Assembly (NCBI GenBank): GCA_002308595.1 | Contig: DBWH01000040.1 | Span: 1 to 6,095 of the forward strand | From: Mageeibacillus sp. UBA1243 | Lineage (GTDB): Bacteria > Bacillota > Clostridia > UBA1212 | Length of the DNA stretch: 6,095 nt | Reading direction: 5' to 3' | In this document: piece after piece, positions 1 through 5,247 of the stretch | Layout of the letters: each line of letters begins with the position of its first letter | How positions within the stretch are numbered: the stretch's first letter is position 1 | Position numbers and translations under genes: made by a program | The notes under the pieces: model-generated | Database searches by the model: none | What the model was told of the DNA's origin: nothing | What the model saw: only the letters and a program-made list of their open reading frames with translations

Positions 1-45
1 ATCACAGAAAACTATGATGATTCGATAAGGGAAGTTTTTGATTAA
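1..45 (+). CDS. Possible C-terminal tail of an unidentified upstream gene (partial)
   Basis: Frame 1 is open from the left edge and ends with TAA at 43-45, encoding the 14-residue tail ITENYDDSIREVFD. The other two plus frames stop at the same or shorter distance and give less protein-like peptides. The hydrophilic, acidic tail is typical of a soluble protein end, and a short hairpin followed by seven T residues lies 13 bases downstream, which fits a gene end. Nothing can be said about function from 14 residues. It could equally be chance open frame, so this is a tentative call. Confidence 0.33.
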   Translation: MTENYDDSIREVFD

Positions 46-57
46 CAAATTCCGGCT

Positions 58-77
58 TAACTTTAAGTTATTTTTTT
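58..77 (+). terminator. Weak intrinsic terminator candidate
   Basis: TAACT (58-62) pairs with AGTTA (66-70) around a three-base loop and is followed directly by seven T residues (71-77). The stem is only 5 bp and AT-rich, so it would be weak. Its position just after the TAA at 43-45 is the main reason to list it. Confidence 0.27.
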
Positions 78-164
78 GTCTTGAGAGTACAATTTCTTGC
101 GGTTTCAGGTAAGAAGTCCATGTGCCGCCAAGCAGCCGCAGGGTACTTCCCCCGGATTACGGCC

Positions 165-221
165 TTTTGTTTCAGGCCTCCATTCAAGATTGAAAACAGC
201 GCCGAAATCAAGTATCATTCT
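165..221 (+). repeat. Copy 1 of a shared promoter-region cassette (upstream of the Pr6Pr-like gene)
   Basis: This stretch aligns with 5172-5232 upstream of the MBOAT gene. Shared blocks are TTTTGTTTCA (165-174), GATTGAAAACA (188-198), AAAT (205-208), AAGTAT (210-215) and ATT (217-219). One 4-base gap is needed between the first two blocks, and from 188 onward the alignment is gap-free. By my count about 41 of 55 aligned bases agree. The 10-mer and the 11-mer are also roughly inverted relative to each other (TGTTTCA against TGAAAACA), so they may form an operator. GGCCT (161-165) and AGGCC (174-178) could form a small hairpin around the 10-mer. Confidence 0.6.
190..218 (+). promoter_or_regulatory. 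Sigma-A type promoter for the membrane gene at 294
   Basis: The -35 box TTGAAA (190-195) is followed by a 17-base spacer (196-212) and the -10 box TATCAT (213-218). Transcription would start near 225, giving a leader of about 70 bases before the ATG at 294. The same arrangement with the same spacer length recurs at 5201-5229, which raises confidence that it is real. Confidence 0.62.
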
Positions 222-236
222 ATAAATAAAAGCGTA

Positions 237-280
237 TGCCCGGGGCTCCTCTGAAATCATTCCACACCGGGCAAAGGAGC
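237..280 (+). promoter_or_regulatory. Leader RNA with two mutually exclusive stems around the ribosome binding site
   Basis: TGCCCGG (237-243) is the exact reverse complement of CCGGGCA (267-273), which ends at the first base of the SD region AAAGGAG (273-279). GCTCCT (245-250) is the exact reverse complement of AGGAGC (275-280), the SD itself. The pairings cross each other, and the connecting loops (1 base, 16 bases, 1 base) make a simultaneous pseudoknot unlikely. They are therefore better read as alternatives: one leaves the SD core free, the other hides it. That this acts as a translational switch is inference. No known riboswitch class is recognised. Confidence 0.4.
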
Positions 281-293
281 AGACAACGACAAC

Positions 294-1217
294 ATGAACG
301 ACAAGAAAACAGCACCGATTCGTGAGCACCTGACCATACTTTTGCGGCGCCGCAGCGTGACCGCTCTTTGCTGCGTGGTATTGACGCTGATACTCGCTTT
401 TTACGGTATCATTGAAGGCGTGAATAAAACCGTCACCGTTTTTCACGATAACGGATTCAGATCGTTCATCTATTACACCATGGTCTCCAACACATTCGCA
501 GCGCTGTCTGCTGCGTTTGTATTTCCCTTTGCGGTGGAAGGGATCCGGAAAAAACGCTTTATCCTGTCCAAATGGGTGGCGCTGTTGCACTACATGGCAA
601 CGACAACCATCACCGTCACAATGGTTTTTGTGCTTGCCTTTATGAGCTGGACCTCGCCTGAGGGTGCCCTTGGCGGCGAAAATTTCATCACCCACATTAT
701 TTGCCCGCTTCTTATCCTGTTTTCCTTCTTCCAGATCGAAAGCGGCCGCCTTTTTACGTGGAAGGACAGGCTCATTGGTATCGTTCCCGGCGCGGCGTAT
801 ATGATGGTCTATTTTATTGAGGTTGCCCTTGTGGGCGAGGCCAACGGCGGCTGGCCCGATATCTACCAAGTCTGCGAACGACTGCACCCTGCATTGGCAA
901 TACCCGCATTTTTGATGCTTGCCTTTGGCGTCAGTACCGGCATCGCGTTGCTGTCGAATTGGCTGACAAGAAGGCGGCGCAAGAAGATGTTTTTGCTCTG
1001 GGAGAAGGACCTTGACCCCATCGAGGTGAAGATCGAGGCGTACGGAATGGGACGGATGGCGGCGCAATACGGCGAAGAAAACAACATACCCATCCCCAAT
1101 GACATTCTCACCGAGCTCGCAAGGATGTACGGTATGGACCCGGAGGAGCTGATGAAGGCGTTCGTCAAGGGCATGATGGCCGAGCGGGAGAATCGGGGGA
1201 AACGAAATTCTAAATGA
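294..1217 (+). CDS. Six-helix integral membrane protein, Pr6Pr/FAR-17a-like, with charged C-terminal extension
   Basis: This 307-residue protein has six likely membrane helices at about residues 22-40, 57-81, 92-117, 130-147, 161-181 and 198-223. A basic patch (RRRRKK, 226-231) and an approximately 80-residue charged, helical cytoplasmic tail follow. The layout resembles the Pr6Pr/FAR-17a-AIG1 type of bacterial membrane protein: an SN motif in helix 2 (YYTMVSN, 60-66), histidines H99 and H134 in or near helices 3 and 4, and a GxxxYMMVYF-like helix 5. The eukaryotic relatives of FAR-17a are serine/threonine hydrolases of fatty-acid esters, but I cannot confirm the catalytic residues here, so no activity is assigned. 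The tail (about 269-298, NDILTELARMYGMDPEELMKAF) is unusual for the short members of the family and looks like a small helical bundle. The ATG at 294 is the only reasonable start. Its SD (AAAGGAG, 273-279) is 14 bases away, longer than ideal, and is involved in possible leader structures. It is convergent with the abiE operon and has its own promoter. Confidence 0.72.
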   Translation: MNDKKTAPIREHLTILLRRRSVTALCCVVLTLILAFYGIIEGVNKTVTVFHDNGFRSFIYYTMVSNTFAALSAAFVFPFAVEGIRKKRFILSKWVALLHYMATTTITVTMVFVLAFMSWTSPEGALGGENFITHIICPLLILFSFFQIESGRLFTWKDRLIGIVPGAAYMMVYFIEVALVGEANGGWPDIYQVCERLHPALAIPAFLMLAFGVSTGIALLSNWLTRRRRKKMFLLWEKDLDPIEVKIEAYGMGRMAAQYGEENNIPIPNDILTELARMYGMDPEELMKAFVKGMMAERENRGKRNSK

Positions 1218-1274
1218 TGGTGAAATAAGATCCGGTTTTTTTCTATTTTAGCATGTTTTTTGGCATATTGTGTA

Positions 1275-2084
1275 TTAATACGTGTCCAGCTTAGTTAAAA
1301 AGTCGACCAGTGTATTGGCGATTGTCGATATTTCTTCTCCAAGCCAGTTCTTTTTTGAAGTGGTGAGTCTGTCAATATAACGGCGTGATGAAAAAGTACT
1401 TCTTACCCTTTTTACAATGTCTTCGAAGTTATTCTCTCTCATGCCGGTATCGGAAAAGACGAATGCCTCAATACATTTTATAAGTTTCGGAGCATCAAGC
1501 AAGCCGGAAAGATAGTACATATCGAATATATCTTTGTATCTCGTTGAGTTTGGACCAAACTTAAGAAGCGAACGCAGCTTTTCCGTAAACATCTGCTCCT
1601 TTGAATTGATAAGCAGACATGCGCTGCCCTCGTAACATGAAATATCAAAACAGTATTCTTCCTGCTCAATCGAGAGGTTTTTATGAACGCCAAGATCTAT
1701 CTTGCTTTCGATAGTATCGCCTGTATCATCGGAAATAGTGACGAAAACTCGCTTGCCGTGATAATCCTGTTGGCGTAGTTCAGTTATACTCCCGGTTTGT
1801 GAAATATGAATGCCGTCGAGGCAGTTGAGTTGCTGGATAAACCGCATGATAGCTGCATCGCCAAGGGAATACCTGATGAGATCTATATCCATATCCTGAG
1901 TTGCTCTTCGTGCATCGTTCGAAATGCTTCTCATTACAACGCCGCCCTTAATGGTAGCATTCCTGCTGAGTGAGCTCTTTGAAAGAGCCATCAGAACGAT
2001 GTCCTGACAAACTTTTGCTTCTGCGTTGTCGCCAATAAAACCCTCGTCATTTGCATGCCGTATCATTTCTCTTATAGCTGCCAT
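1275..2084 (-). CDS. abiEii: AbiEii-type nucleotidyltransferase toxin (type IV toxin-antitoxin / abortive infection)
   Basis: This 269-residue protein belongs to the AbiEii/AbiGii family of DNA polymerase beta-like nucleotidyltransferases, the toxin half of the AbiE phage-defence and toxin-antitoxin system. Visible family features are the GG turn with flanking residues (KGG, 46-48), the RATQDMDID active-site segment (60-68) with its metal-binding acidic pattern, KID (128-130) as the probable third acidic site, and the C-terminal block EKLRSLL (168-174) plus RYKDIFDMYYL (182-192), matching the family's R-x-KD-x-(Y/F)D-x-Y motif. Length is normal and no active-site loss is evident. ATG at 2084 is preferred because GGAGG (2092-2096) lies 7 bases upstream. 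The TTG at 2087 would be only 4 bases from it. The ATG overlaps the antitoxin stop by one base (TGATG), indicating translational coupling. Known AbiE toxins are bacteriostatic and use GTP, or modify tRNA in related families. Which applies here cannot be told. Confidence 0.9.
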   Translation of the reverse strand: MAAIREMIRHANDEGFIGDNAEAKVCQDIVLMALSKSSLSRNATIKGGVVMRSISNDARRATQDMDIDLIRYSLGDAAIMRFIQQLNCLDGIHISQTGSITELRQQDYHGKRVFVTISDDTGDTIESKIDLGVHKNLSIEQEEYCFDISCYEGSACLLINSKEQMFTEKLRSLLKFGPNSTRYKDIFDMYYLSGLLDAPKLIKCIEAFVFSDTGMRENNFEDIVKRVRSTFSSRRYIDRLTTSKKNWLGEEISTIANTLVDFLTKLDTY

Positions 2085-2626
2085 CAAAACACCTCCATTT
2101 CAAGTGCGTCACTGATCATTTTGCTCCGGGGAAAACTATCAGCATAGGCCTGAATACGTTCAATGTCCAGGTCATATATAAGGCGCCTGTAATTCGCAAT
2201 AATCTCCTTGTAGTAATCAAAAGGCAGCTTGTTCTTAAAACGAAGCAGCTCGATCAGCATTCTTTCCCTATCGTAAATCTTAAAAGATGCGTCCCGCCGA
2301 TCCATAGTTGTAACGCCAACATTCAGAATATCGGAAGATACGTAATACTGATGTACCCGATCATCGCTGATGTAGATGGCGTGTTTGCCTGTCGCCAAGT
2401 GGTATTCATCGGGAATCACGTCTGTGAGCCCATGGTAGTAAAACGCACTGTCCATCGTGAAGATTGCATTGGGATACTTGAAAGAAATGACGGCAAGAGT
2501 GGAAACGTCGGGGATGTCAGAATAAACCCCTTTTTCGATTCGGTAAAGTTTTCCCGCGGATATTTGTTTTTTGACCTGGTAATCTGACTGCCATTTCGCC
2601 AGGCATTCCGGATAAGTCAAAAGCAT
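2084..2626 (-). CDS. abiEi: AbiEi-type antitoxin and transcriptional repressor
   Basis: This 180-residue protein is the first gene of the two-gene operon and overlaps the toxin start. It has the usual AbiEi order. An N-terminal winged-helix part (about 1-45) contains the typical AGKLYRIEKGVYSD segment (24-37), where residues G25 to Y35 correspond to the wing. Next comes the SAFYYHGLTDVIP segment (60-72), the family's 'SALyyhGLtd' motif. A C-terminal half follows with DRERMLIELLRFKNKLP (119-135) and a FDYYKEIIANYRR helix (136-148). Family members neutralise AbiEii without stable binding and repress their own promoter. The ATG at 2626 is chosen because AGGAGA (2634-2639) lies 7 bases upstream. 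The frame stays open to a GTG at 2689, but that would add 21 hydrophobic residues lying across the operator and promoter region, so the longer form is rejected. Confidence 0.88.
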   Translation of the reverse strand: MLLTYPECLAKWQSDYQVKKQISAGKLYRIEKGVYSDIPDVSTLAVISFKYPNAIFTMDSAFYYHGLTDVIPDEYHLATGKHAIYISDDRVHQYYVSSDILNVGVTTMDRRDASFKIYDRERMLIELLRFKNKLPFDYYKEIIANYRRLIYDLDIERIQAYADSFPRSKMISDALEMEVF

Positions 2627-2653
2627 AACGTTTTCTCCTGATTTGTTAAATAT

Positions 2654-2700
2654 ATTATAGGCTAAAAACGGAAGAAAGCCTATAATCACTATAATTATAG
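2654..2700. promoter_or_regulatory. Probable AbiEi operator: 10-bp inverted repeat plus 12-bp palindrome
   Basis: ATTATAGGCT (2654-2663) and AGCCTATAAT (2677-2686) form a perfect 10-bp inverted repeat with a 13-base spacer. CTATAATTATAG (2689-2700) is a perfect 12-bp palindrome that contains the -10 box of the abiE promoter. The core CTATAAT therefore occurs three times in 47 bp. AbiE systems are known to be autorepressed by AbiEi binding to inverted repeats in the promoter. Assigning these repeats to that role is inference from position and symmetry. In RNA the first repeat could also form a hairpin in the leader. Confidence 0.65.
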
Positions 2701-2722
2701 CATTGCAAAATCATTAAGTAAA
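2694..2722 (-). promoter_or_regulatory. abiE operon promoter
   Basis: On the minus strand TTTACT (2722-2717) is a four-of-six -35 box. It is followed by a 17-base spacer ending in TGC and a consensus TATAAT (2699-2694), which gives an extended -10 (TGnTATAAT). Transcription would begin near 2687 and read through the inverted repeat before the abiEi ribosome binding site. A second TATAAT at 2659-2654 lacks a usable -35 box or TG extension. Confidence 0.6.
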
Positions 2723-2725
2723 CAC

Positions 2726-2850
2726 TGTTTGACAAAGAGAATGTCTCGGTAATGTAGATGTAGAATTTCAAGCCGCACGAATCGGCCAACTCTCGGAGCG
2801 ATTATCAGCCAAGTATCGGAGTAAAATCCGGCCAATCGTCGGATTTGAGT
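2726..2850. mobile_element. Possible orphan terminus of an IS21-type insertion sequence
   Basis: The stretch begins TGTTTGACA (2726-2734), continues with AATGTCTCGGTAATGTAG (2740-2757), and then enters three 23-bp repeats built on GCCAA-N3-TCGGA. IS21-family elements begin with TG and carry several internal copies of short repeats inside their ends, and the composition here looks like such an end. No istA or istB gene, no opposite terminus and no target duplication specific to it are visible in the window. It would be a remnant or a solo end. The family assignment rests on pattern memory, so confidence is low. Confidence 0.35.
2782..2850. repeat. Three tandem imperfect 23-bp repeats
   Basis: Units at 2782-2804, 2805-2827 and 2828-2850 share the frame GCCAA, three variable bases, then TCGGA; the rest of each unit diverges. 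The third unit lies in a perfect 7-bp inverted repeat, AAATCCG (2824-2830) against CGGATTT (2840-2846). The conserved parts occur once per two helical turns, as for transposase or regulator binding sites. Confidence 0.7.
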
Positions 2851-2928
2851 GGAAAAATAAGATTAATAACTACGATTGTTTGTTTGATTGCCGCCAATAA
2901 CTTGACACGGTCCGTCCCTTATCCCAGC

Positions 2929-2957
2929 TTGAAATCTCAACGTACGGCTGGTAAAAT
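2929..2957 (+). promoter_or_regulatory. Sigma-A type promoter for the SGNH lipoprotein
   Basis: TTGAAA (2929-2934), a 17-base spacer and TAAAAT (2952-2957) lie 37 bases upstream of the ATG at 2995, giving a short leader of about 30 bases. The TTGACA at 2902-2907 has no matching -10 box. This promoter shares its -35 box and spacing with those at 190 and 5201 but none of their extra conserved blocks. Confidence 0.6.
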
Positions 2958-2994
2958 AGCATCAATAGTAATCGACCTTCTTTAGGAGGATATT

Positions 2995-4344
2995 ATGAAA
3001 AAAACAGCTAAAGCAATACTGATTTTGCTGATCCTGGTGACTGTGCTTGGCACCGCTTCATGCGATACAACCACAAACACGAATTCGGAAACAAATACAG
3101 AAACGAATACAGAAACGAATACGGATTCGACTACATATACAAAAGAGCCCGAACCGGCGGAGGCAACGCAGGATATGTTTGGCTACAGACCGTTAAATTA
3201 TAAAGCAGAGGACCTTACCTGGGAAATGCAGAACGTATTTTCCGGCAATTATGTGAAAAACGAGACCGTGATGTTCATTGACAAAGGGGACACCAAGGAT
3301 CTTCTGTATAGAATTGACAATGTCATTTCCGTCAAATCATACAACGGCAAGAAAACATACGTCGAAGGCCGGGATTATGAAGTCGTGGACGGCAAGCTCA
3401 GGATAACCGAAAACAGTAAGATTCCCTGCATTACGAGCGAAAAATACTACGCCGGCGACGGGACCCTCGTGGTGGAAGTTGACGGCGAGAAAAAGCCGGT
3501 CTACTGGGGCGAGGGCACGGTAATGACCAACTATCAGGTGAATGTGGAATATACTCATTCCGACACCTGGAACGGCTATAAACAAAAATGCTTTGCAGGC
3601 ATTTACGATAAACTTTACCGCAAGCTGGAGGCAGGGGAAGACGTGACGGTCGTATTCTACGGTGACAGCTGCACGTACGGGGCTGCCTCGTCCTATACGT
3701 ACGGTTATCAACCGAACCAGTATTCGTATGCCTTGCTGGTCACAAACGCATTGGCGGACATTTTTGGATACACGGTACATTACGAGAAATCAAAACTGTC
3801 AGGCACGGGGCCGATGCCTAGAAAGGATTATGTTGCCGGCAACAGAGGGACAATAACCTACATCAACAACAGCGTTGGCGGCTGGACGACAAGGGACGGG
3901 GTGAACAATTTCGACGAGCACGCGAAAACGTTTATCGAAAAGTTTGGCTGCGATTTGTTCATAGTTGACCTTGGCGGCAACGACGGCGACATTTCACCGG
4001 GAAAGACTGCGGATAACGACGCCACAATCATTGGCAAGGTCCGCGAAATTGCCCCGGACAGCGGTATAATTATCATGTCAACACTGCTCAACCGCCCCGG
4101 CTCCAACTGGGCAGGGAACGATGCGCTGCAGGAGCCTTTCCTGGTGGAGCTTTCTGAAAAGCTGCGGGACGAGGGCGTGGCCTGCGCCGTTTGCGGGATC
4201 ACCTCGATGACCGCGTCAGTGCTGGAGCACATCAAATTCGAAGACTTTTCGGGCAACAACATCAACCACCCGAACGACTTCTGGGCCCGCCTCTACGCAA
4301 ACACTTTATTCGAGACCCTCGCCGGATATGAAAACCTTAATTAG
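2995..4344 (+). CDS. Surface lipoprotein with SGNH/GDSL hydrolase domain (probable carbohydrate or polymer esterase/acetyl transfer)
   Basis: This is a 449-residue exported lipoprotein. Residues 1-22 are a short signal peptide (KK, hydrophobic core) ending in TASC, with C23 as the likely lipidated cysteine. The -3 position is T rather than L, so the lipobox is imperfect. A Thr/Asn/Glu-rich linker with a threefold ETNT repeat (32-43) follows. Residues about 60-200 are probably an extra beta-rich domain (SYNGKKTYVEGRDYEV, 115-130). The SGNH domain starts at about 216: block I GDS (223-225, nucleophile S225), block II glycine in SVGGWTTRDG (293-302), block III GGND (327-330, N329), and block V NNINHPND (421-428, H425). 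Position H-3 is N422 instead of the usual Asp; D417 could serve, or the enzyme may work as a dyad. SGNH proteins hydrolyse or transfer ester groups, commonly acetyl on glycans; the substrate is unknown. AGGAGG (2984-2989) lies 5 bases before the ATG. An MBOAT gene follows 0.9 kb downstream, which fits an O-acetylation role. Confidence 0.86.
   Translation: MKKTAKAILILLILVTVLGTASCDTTTNTNSETNTETNTETNTDSTTYTKEPEPAEATQDMFGYRPLNYKAEDLTWEMQNVFSGNYVKNETVMFIDKGDTKDLLYRIDNVISVKSYNGKKTYVEGRDYEVVDGKLRITENSKIPCITSEKYYAGDGTLVVEVDGEKKPVYWGEGTVMTNYQVNVEYTHSDTWNGYKQKCFAGIYDKLYRKLEAGEDVTVVFYGDSCTYGAASSYTYGYQPNQYSYALLVTNALADIFGYTVHYEKSKLSGTGPMPRKDYVAGNRGTITYINNSVGGWTTRDGVNNFDEHAKTFIEKFGCDLFIVDLGGNDGDISPGKTADNDATIIGKVREIAPDSGIIIMSTLLNRPGSNWAGNDALQEPFLVELSEKLRDEGVACAVCGITSMTASVLEHIKFEDFSGNNINHPNDFWARLYANTLFETLAGYENLN
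3088..3123 (+). repeat. In-frame 12-bp tandem repeat (three copies) encoding ETNT
   Basis: Units GAAACAAATACA (3088-3099), GAAACGAATACA (3100-3111) and GAAACGAATACG (3112-3123) differ at one or two bases and add four residues each to the linker just after the lipidated cysteine. Copy number of such a repeat can change by slippage without altering the frame, which would vary the distance between membrane anchor and enzyme. Confidence 0.85.
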
Positions 4345-4378
4345 CTTTTCGTACCTGTCAGCCGTGGTGTGGCGGAAA

Positions 4379-4402
4379 ACCGTCAGTGGGCCGGTTGACG
4401 GT
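4379..4402 (+). other. 7-bp hairpin after the SGNH gene, without a T-tract
   Basis: ACCGTCA (4379-4385) pairs perfectly with TGACGGT (4396-4402) around a 10-base loop, 34 bases after the TAA that ends the lipoprotein gene. The next bases (a palindromic ATATGCATAT) are not a run of T, so it is not a standard intrinsic terminator. It may protect the 3' end or be a protein site. No convincing promoter for the following gene is visible in 4345-4472. Confidence 0.4.
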
Positions 4403-4472
4403 ATATGCATATGGATAAAAGAAAGCACTAAAACAATTCTTATAGTGGCCAGGATTTACGAACAACTACAAT

Positions 4473-5162
4473 ATGGACATAAAGTATATCAAACTTCTAA
4501 GTGAAGATCATAGAATCAAGCATTTTCTCTCATTTTTCTGGGATTATGAATTAACTTTTCCTGATGGAGAGAAAAAGAGCATTTACAAGGATGCGCTTTC
4601 TCAAAAACGCTGTTTTTCAAATTTGGATGACGTTTTCGATTTGATTAAAACAACTTTTTTTTCATACCCAACAAGTGCCAGGATGGGATGGAATAGACAC
4701 AGAGAAATCAGTACACTAAAAGAATTCTCGGAATTGCTTTATGAAGACCGAAAATACTGGGTTAAAGGCACAAAATTCGAACTTAATGATGGGATACGTA
4801 AACAAGCCATAGAAAACTATAATAAGCTAAGTTTTTTATATGATACGTTAGGATTAAAGGTAAAAAAGAATAAAAACCATGACCTTATATTTCAAATATC
4901 AAAAAATACGGAGGTAAGCGCGAAAATTCTGTCCTCTAATGAAGAAAAACCAATTACTGGAGAGACAGTCTTTGAAATCTGTGAATGCCAAGCATTGGAG
5001 GATATTAAAACGAAGAGGTTAAATTGGCCTATGTACCACTTAATGGGATCACTTTCTTTTTTTGTATACAACAATAACAGGTATTGGCTTGAAAAAAACA
5101 ATTTGGATGATGAATCTGTTATGAATTGTTTTACCGGGGATGGTAAAACCGAAAAGAATTAA
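4473..5162 (+). CDS. Orphan hypothetical protein, AT-rich, likely cytoplasmic
   Basis: This is a 229-residue protein that I do not recognise. It has no signal peptide and no membrane helix. It is rich in Lys, Asn, Phe and Tyr, with aromatic-dense segments at 18-30 (FLSFFWDYELTFP) and 194-207 (LSFFVYNNNRYWLE). Other blocks are SARMGWNRHREIS (68-80), a charged probable helix at 82-94, and KVKKNKNHDLIFQISK (129-144). The pattern suggests a mixed alpha/beta soluble fold. The ATG at 4473 is the only start: the frame is open back to 4446 but has no other start codon. The ribosome binding site is poor (AGGA at 4451-4454 is 18 bases away), and there is no good promoter. Base composition is clearly more AT-rich than the flanking lipoprotein and MBOAT genes (sampled stretches run near one third GC against about half), which suggests separate acquisition. 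It stands alone between two putative acetylation genes, and its role is unknown. Confidence 0.66.
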   Translation: MDIKYIKLLSEDHRIKHFLSFFWDYELTFPDGEKKSIYKDALSQKRCFSNLDDVFDLIKTTFFSYPTSARMGWNRHREISTLKEFSELLYEDRKYWVKGTKFELNDGIRKQAIENYNKLSFLYDTLGLKVKKNKNHDLIFQISKNTEVSAKILSSNEEKPITGETVFEICECQALEDIKTKRLNWPMYHLMGSLSFFVYNNNRYWLEKNNLDDESVMNCFTGDGKTEKN

Positions 5163-5171
5163 ATAAACACT

Positions 5172-5232
5172 TTTTGTTTCATACTGCCCTCCTCCCGCGA
5201 TTGAAAACACGCTTCAAATGAAGTATTATTAT
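5172..5232 (+). repeat. Copy 2 of a shared promoter-region cassette (upstream of the MBOAT gene)
   Basis: This copy matches 165-221: TTTTGTTTCA (5172-5181), GATTGAAAACA (5199-5209), AAAT (5216-5219), AAGTAT (5221-5226) and ATT (5228-5230). Similarity fades upstream of the 10-mer and downstream of the -10 box, except for a GCCCGGG heptamer (5249-5255) that sits at exactly the same distance as at 238-244. The coding sequences that follow are unrelated, so this is not a gene duplication. Confidence 0.6.
5201..5229 (+). promoter_or_regulatory. Sigma-A type promoter for the MBOAT gene
   Basis: TTGAAA (5201-5206), a 17-base spacer and TATTAT (5224-5229) would start transcription near 5236 and give a leader of about 36 bases to the ATG at 5272. 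It is the counterpart of the promoter at 190-218, so the MBOAT gene can be expressed independently of the genes before it. Confidence 0.63.
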
Positions 5233-5247
5233 TGCCGGTGAAAGTGG

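Larger units (their letters stand above)
2627..2994. other. 368-base divergent intergenic region
   Basis: Reading left to right, this gap holds the abiEi ribosome binding site (2634-2639), a 10-bp inverted repeat and a 12-bp palindrome (2654-2700), the abiE promoter (2694-2722), and a possible IS terminus with three 23-bp repeats (2726-2850). About 80 bases with no recognised signal follow (2851-2928), and then the promoter and ribosome binding site for the SGNH lipoprotein (2929-2989). No convincing gene is present on either strand. Confidence 0.7.

Noticed and set aside
105..1067. Long minus-strand open frame (320 codons) opposite the six-helix membrane gene
   Set aside because: Its product is a His/Arg/Gly/Lys-rich mix with no family resemblance. 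The plus-strand gene on the same DNA has coherent membrane helices, a promoter and an SD, so this is a shadow frame.
1218..1274. Terminator between the convergent membrane gene and abiEii
   Set aside because: There are T-runs (near 1235-1241 and 1255-1260), but I find no stable stem before them and no T-run for the minus direction.
2627..2689. GTG-started 21-residue N-terminal extension of AbiEi
   Set aside because: It would place coding sequence across the inverted repeat and just downstream of the likely transcription start, while a strong SD lies before the ATG at 2626.
2782..2850. CRISPR array
   Set aside because: Units are directly abutting 23-mers with most variation inside each unit; there are no separate spacers of constant length and no cas genes.
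2902..2907. Consensus TTGACA as a -35 box for the SGNH gene
   Set aside because: No -10-like hexamer occurs 15-19 bases downstream; TTGAAA at 2929 with TAAAAT at 2952 is a much better pair.
2870..2962. Minus-strand 30-codon open frame in the gap before the SGNH gene
   Set aside because: It has no ribosome binding site at a usable distance, no recognisable product, and lies on top of the SGNH promoter.
3662..4265. Short frames on both strands within the SGNH gene
   Set aside because: They overlap a gene with clear catalytic motifs and have no SD or family-like sequence.
4379..4402. Intrinsic terminator of the SGNH gene
   Set aside because: The stem is real, but the following bases are TA/AT alternations rather than a T-tract, so it is listed only as a hairpin.
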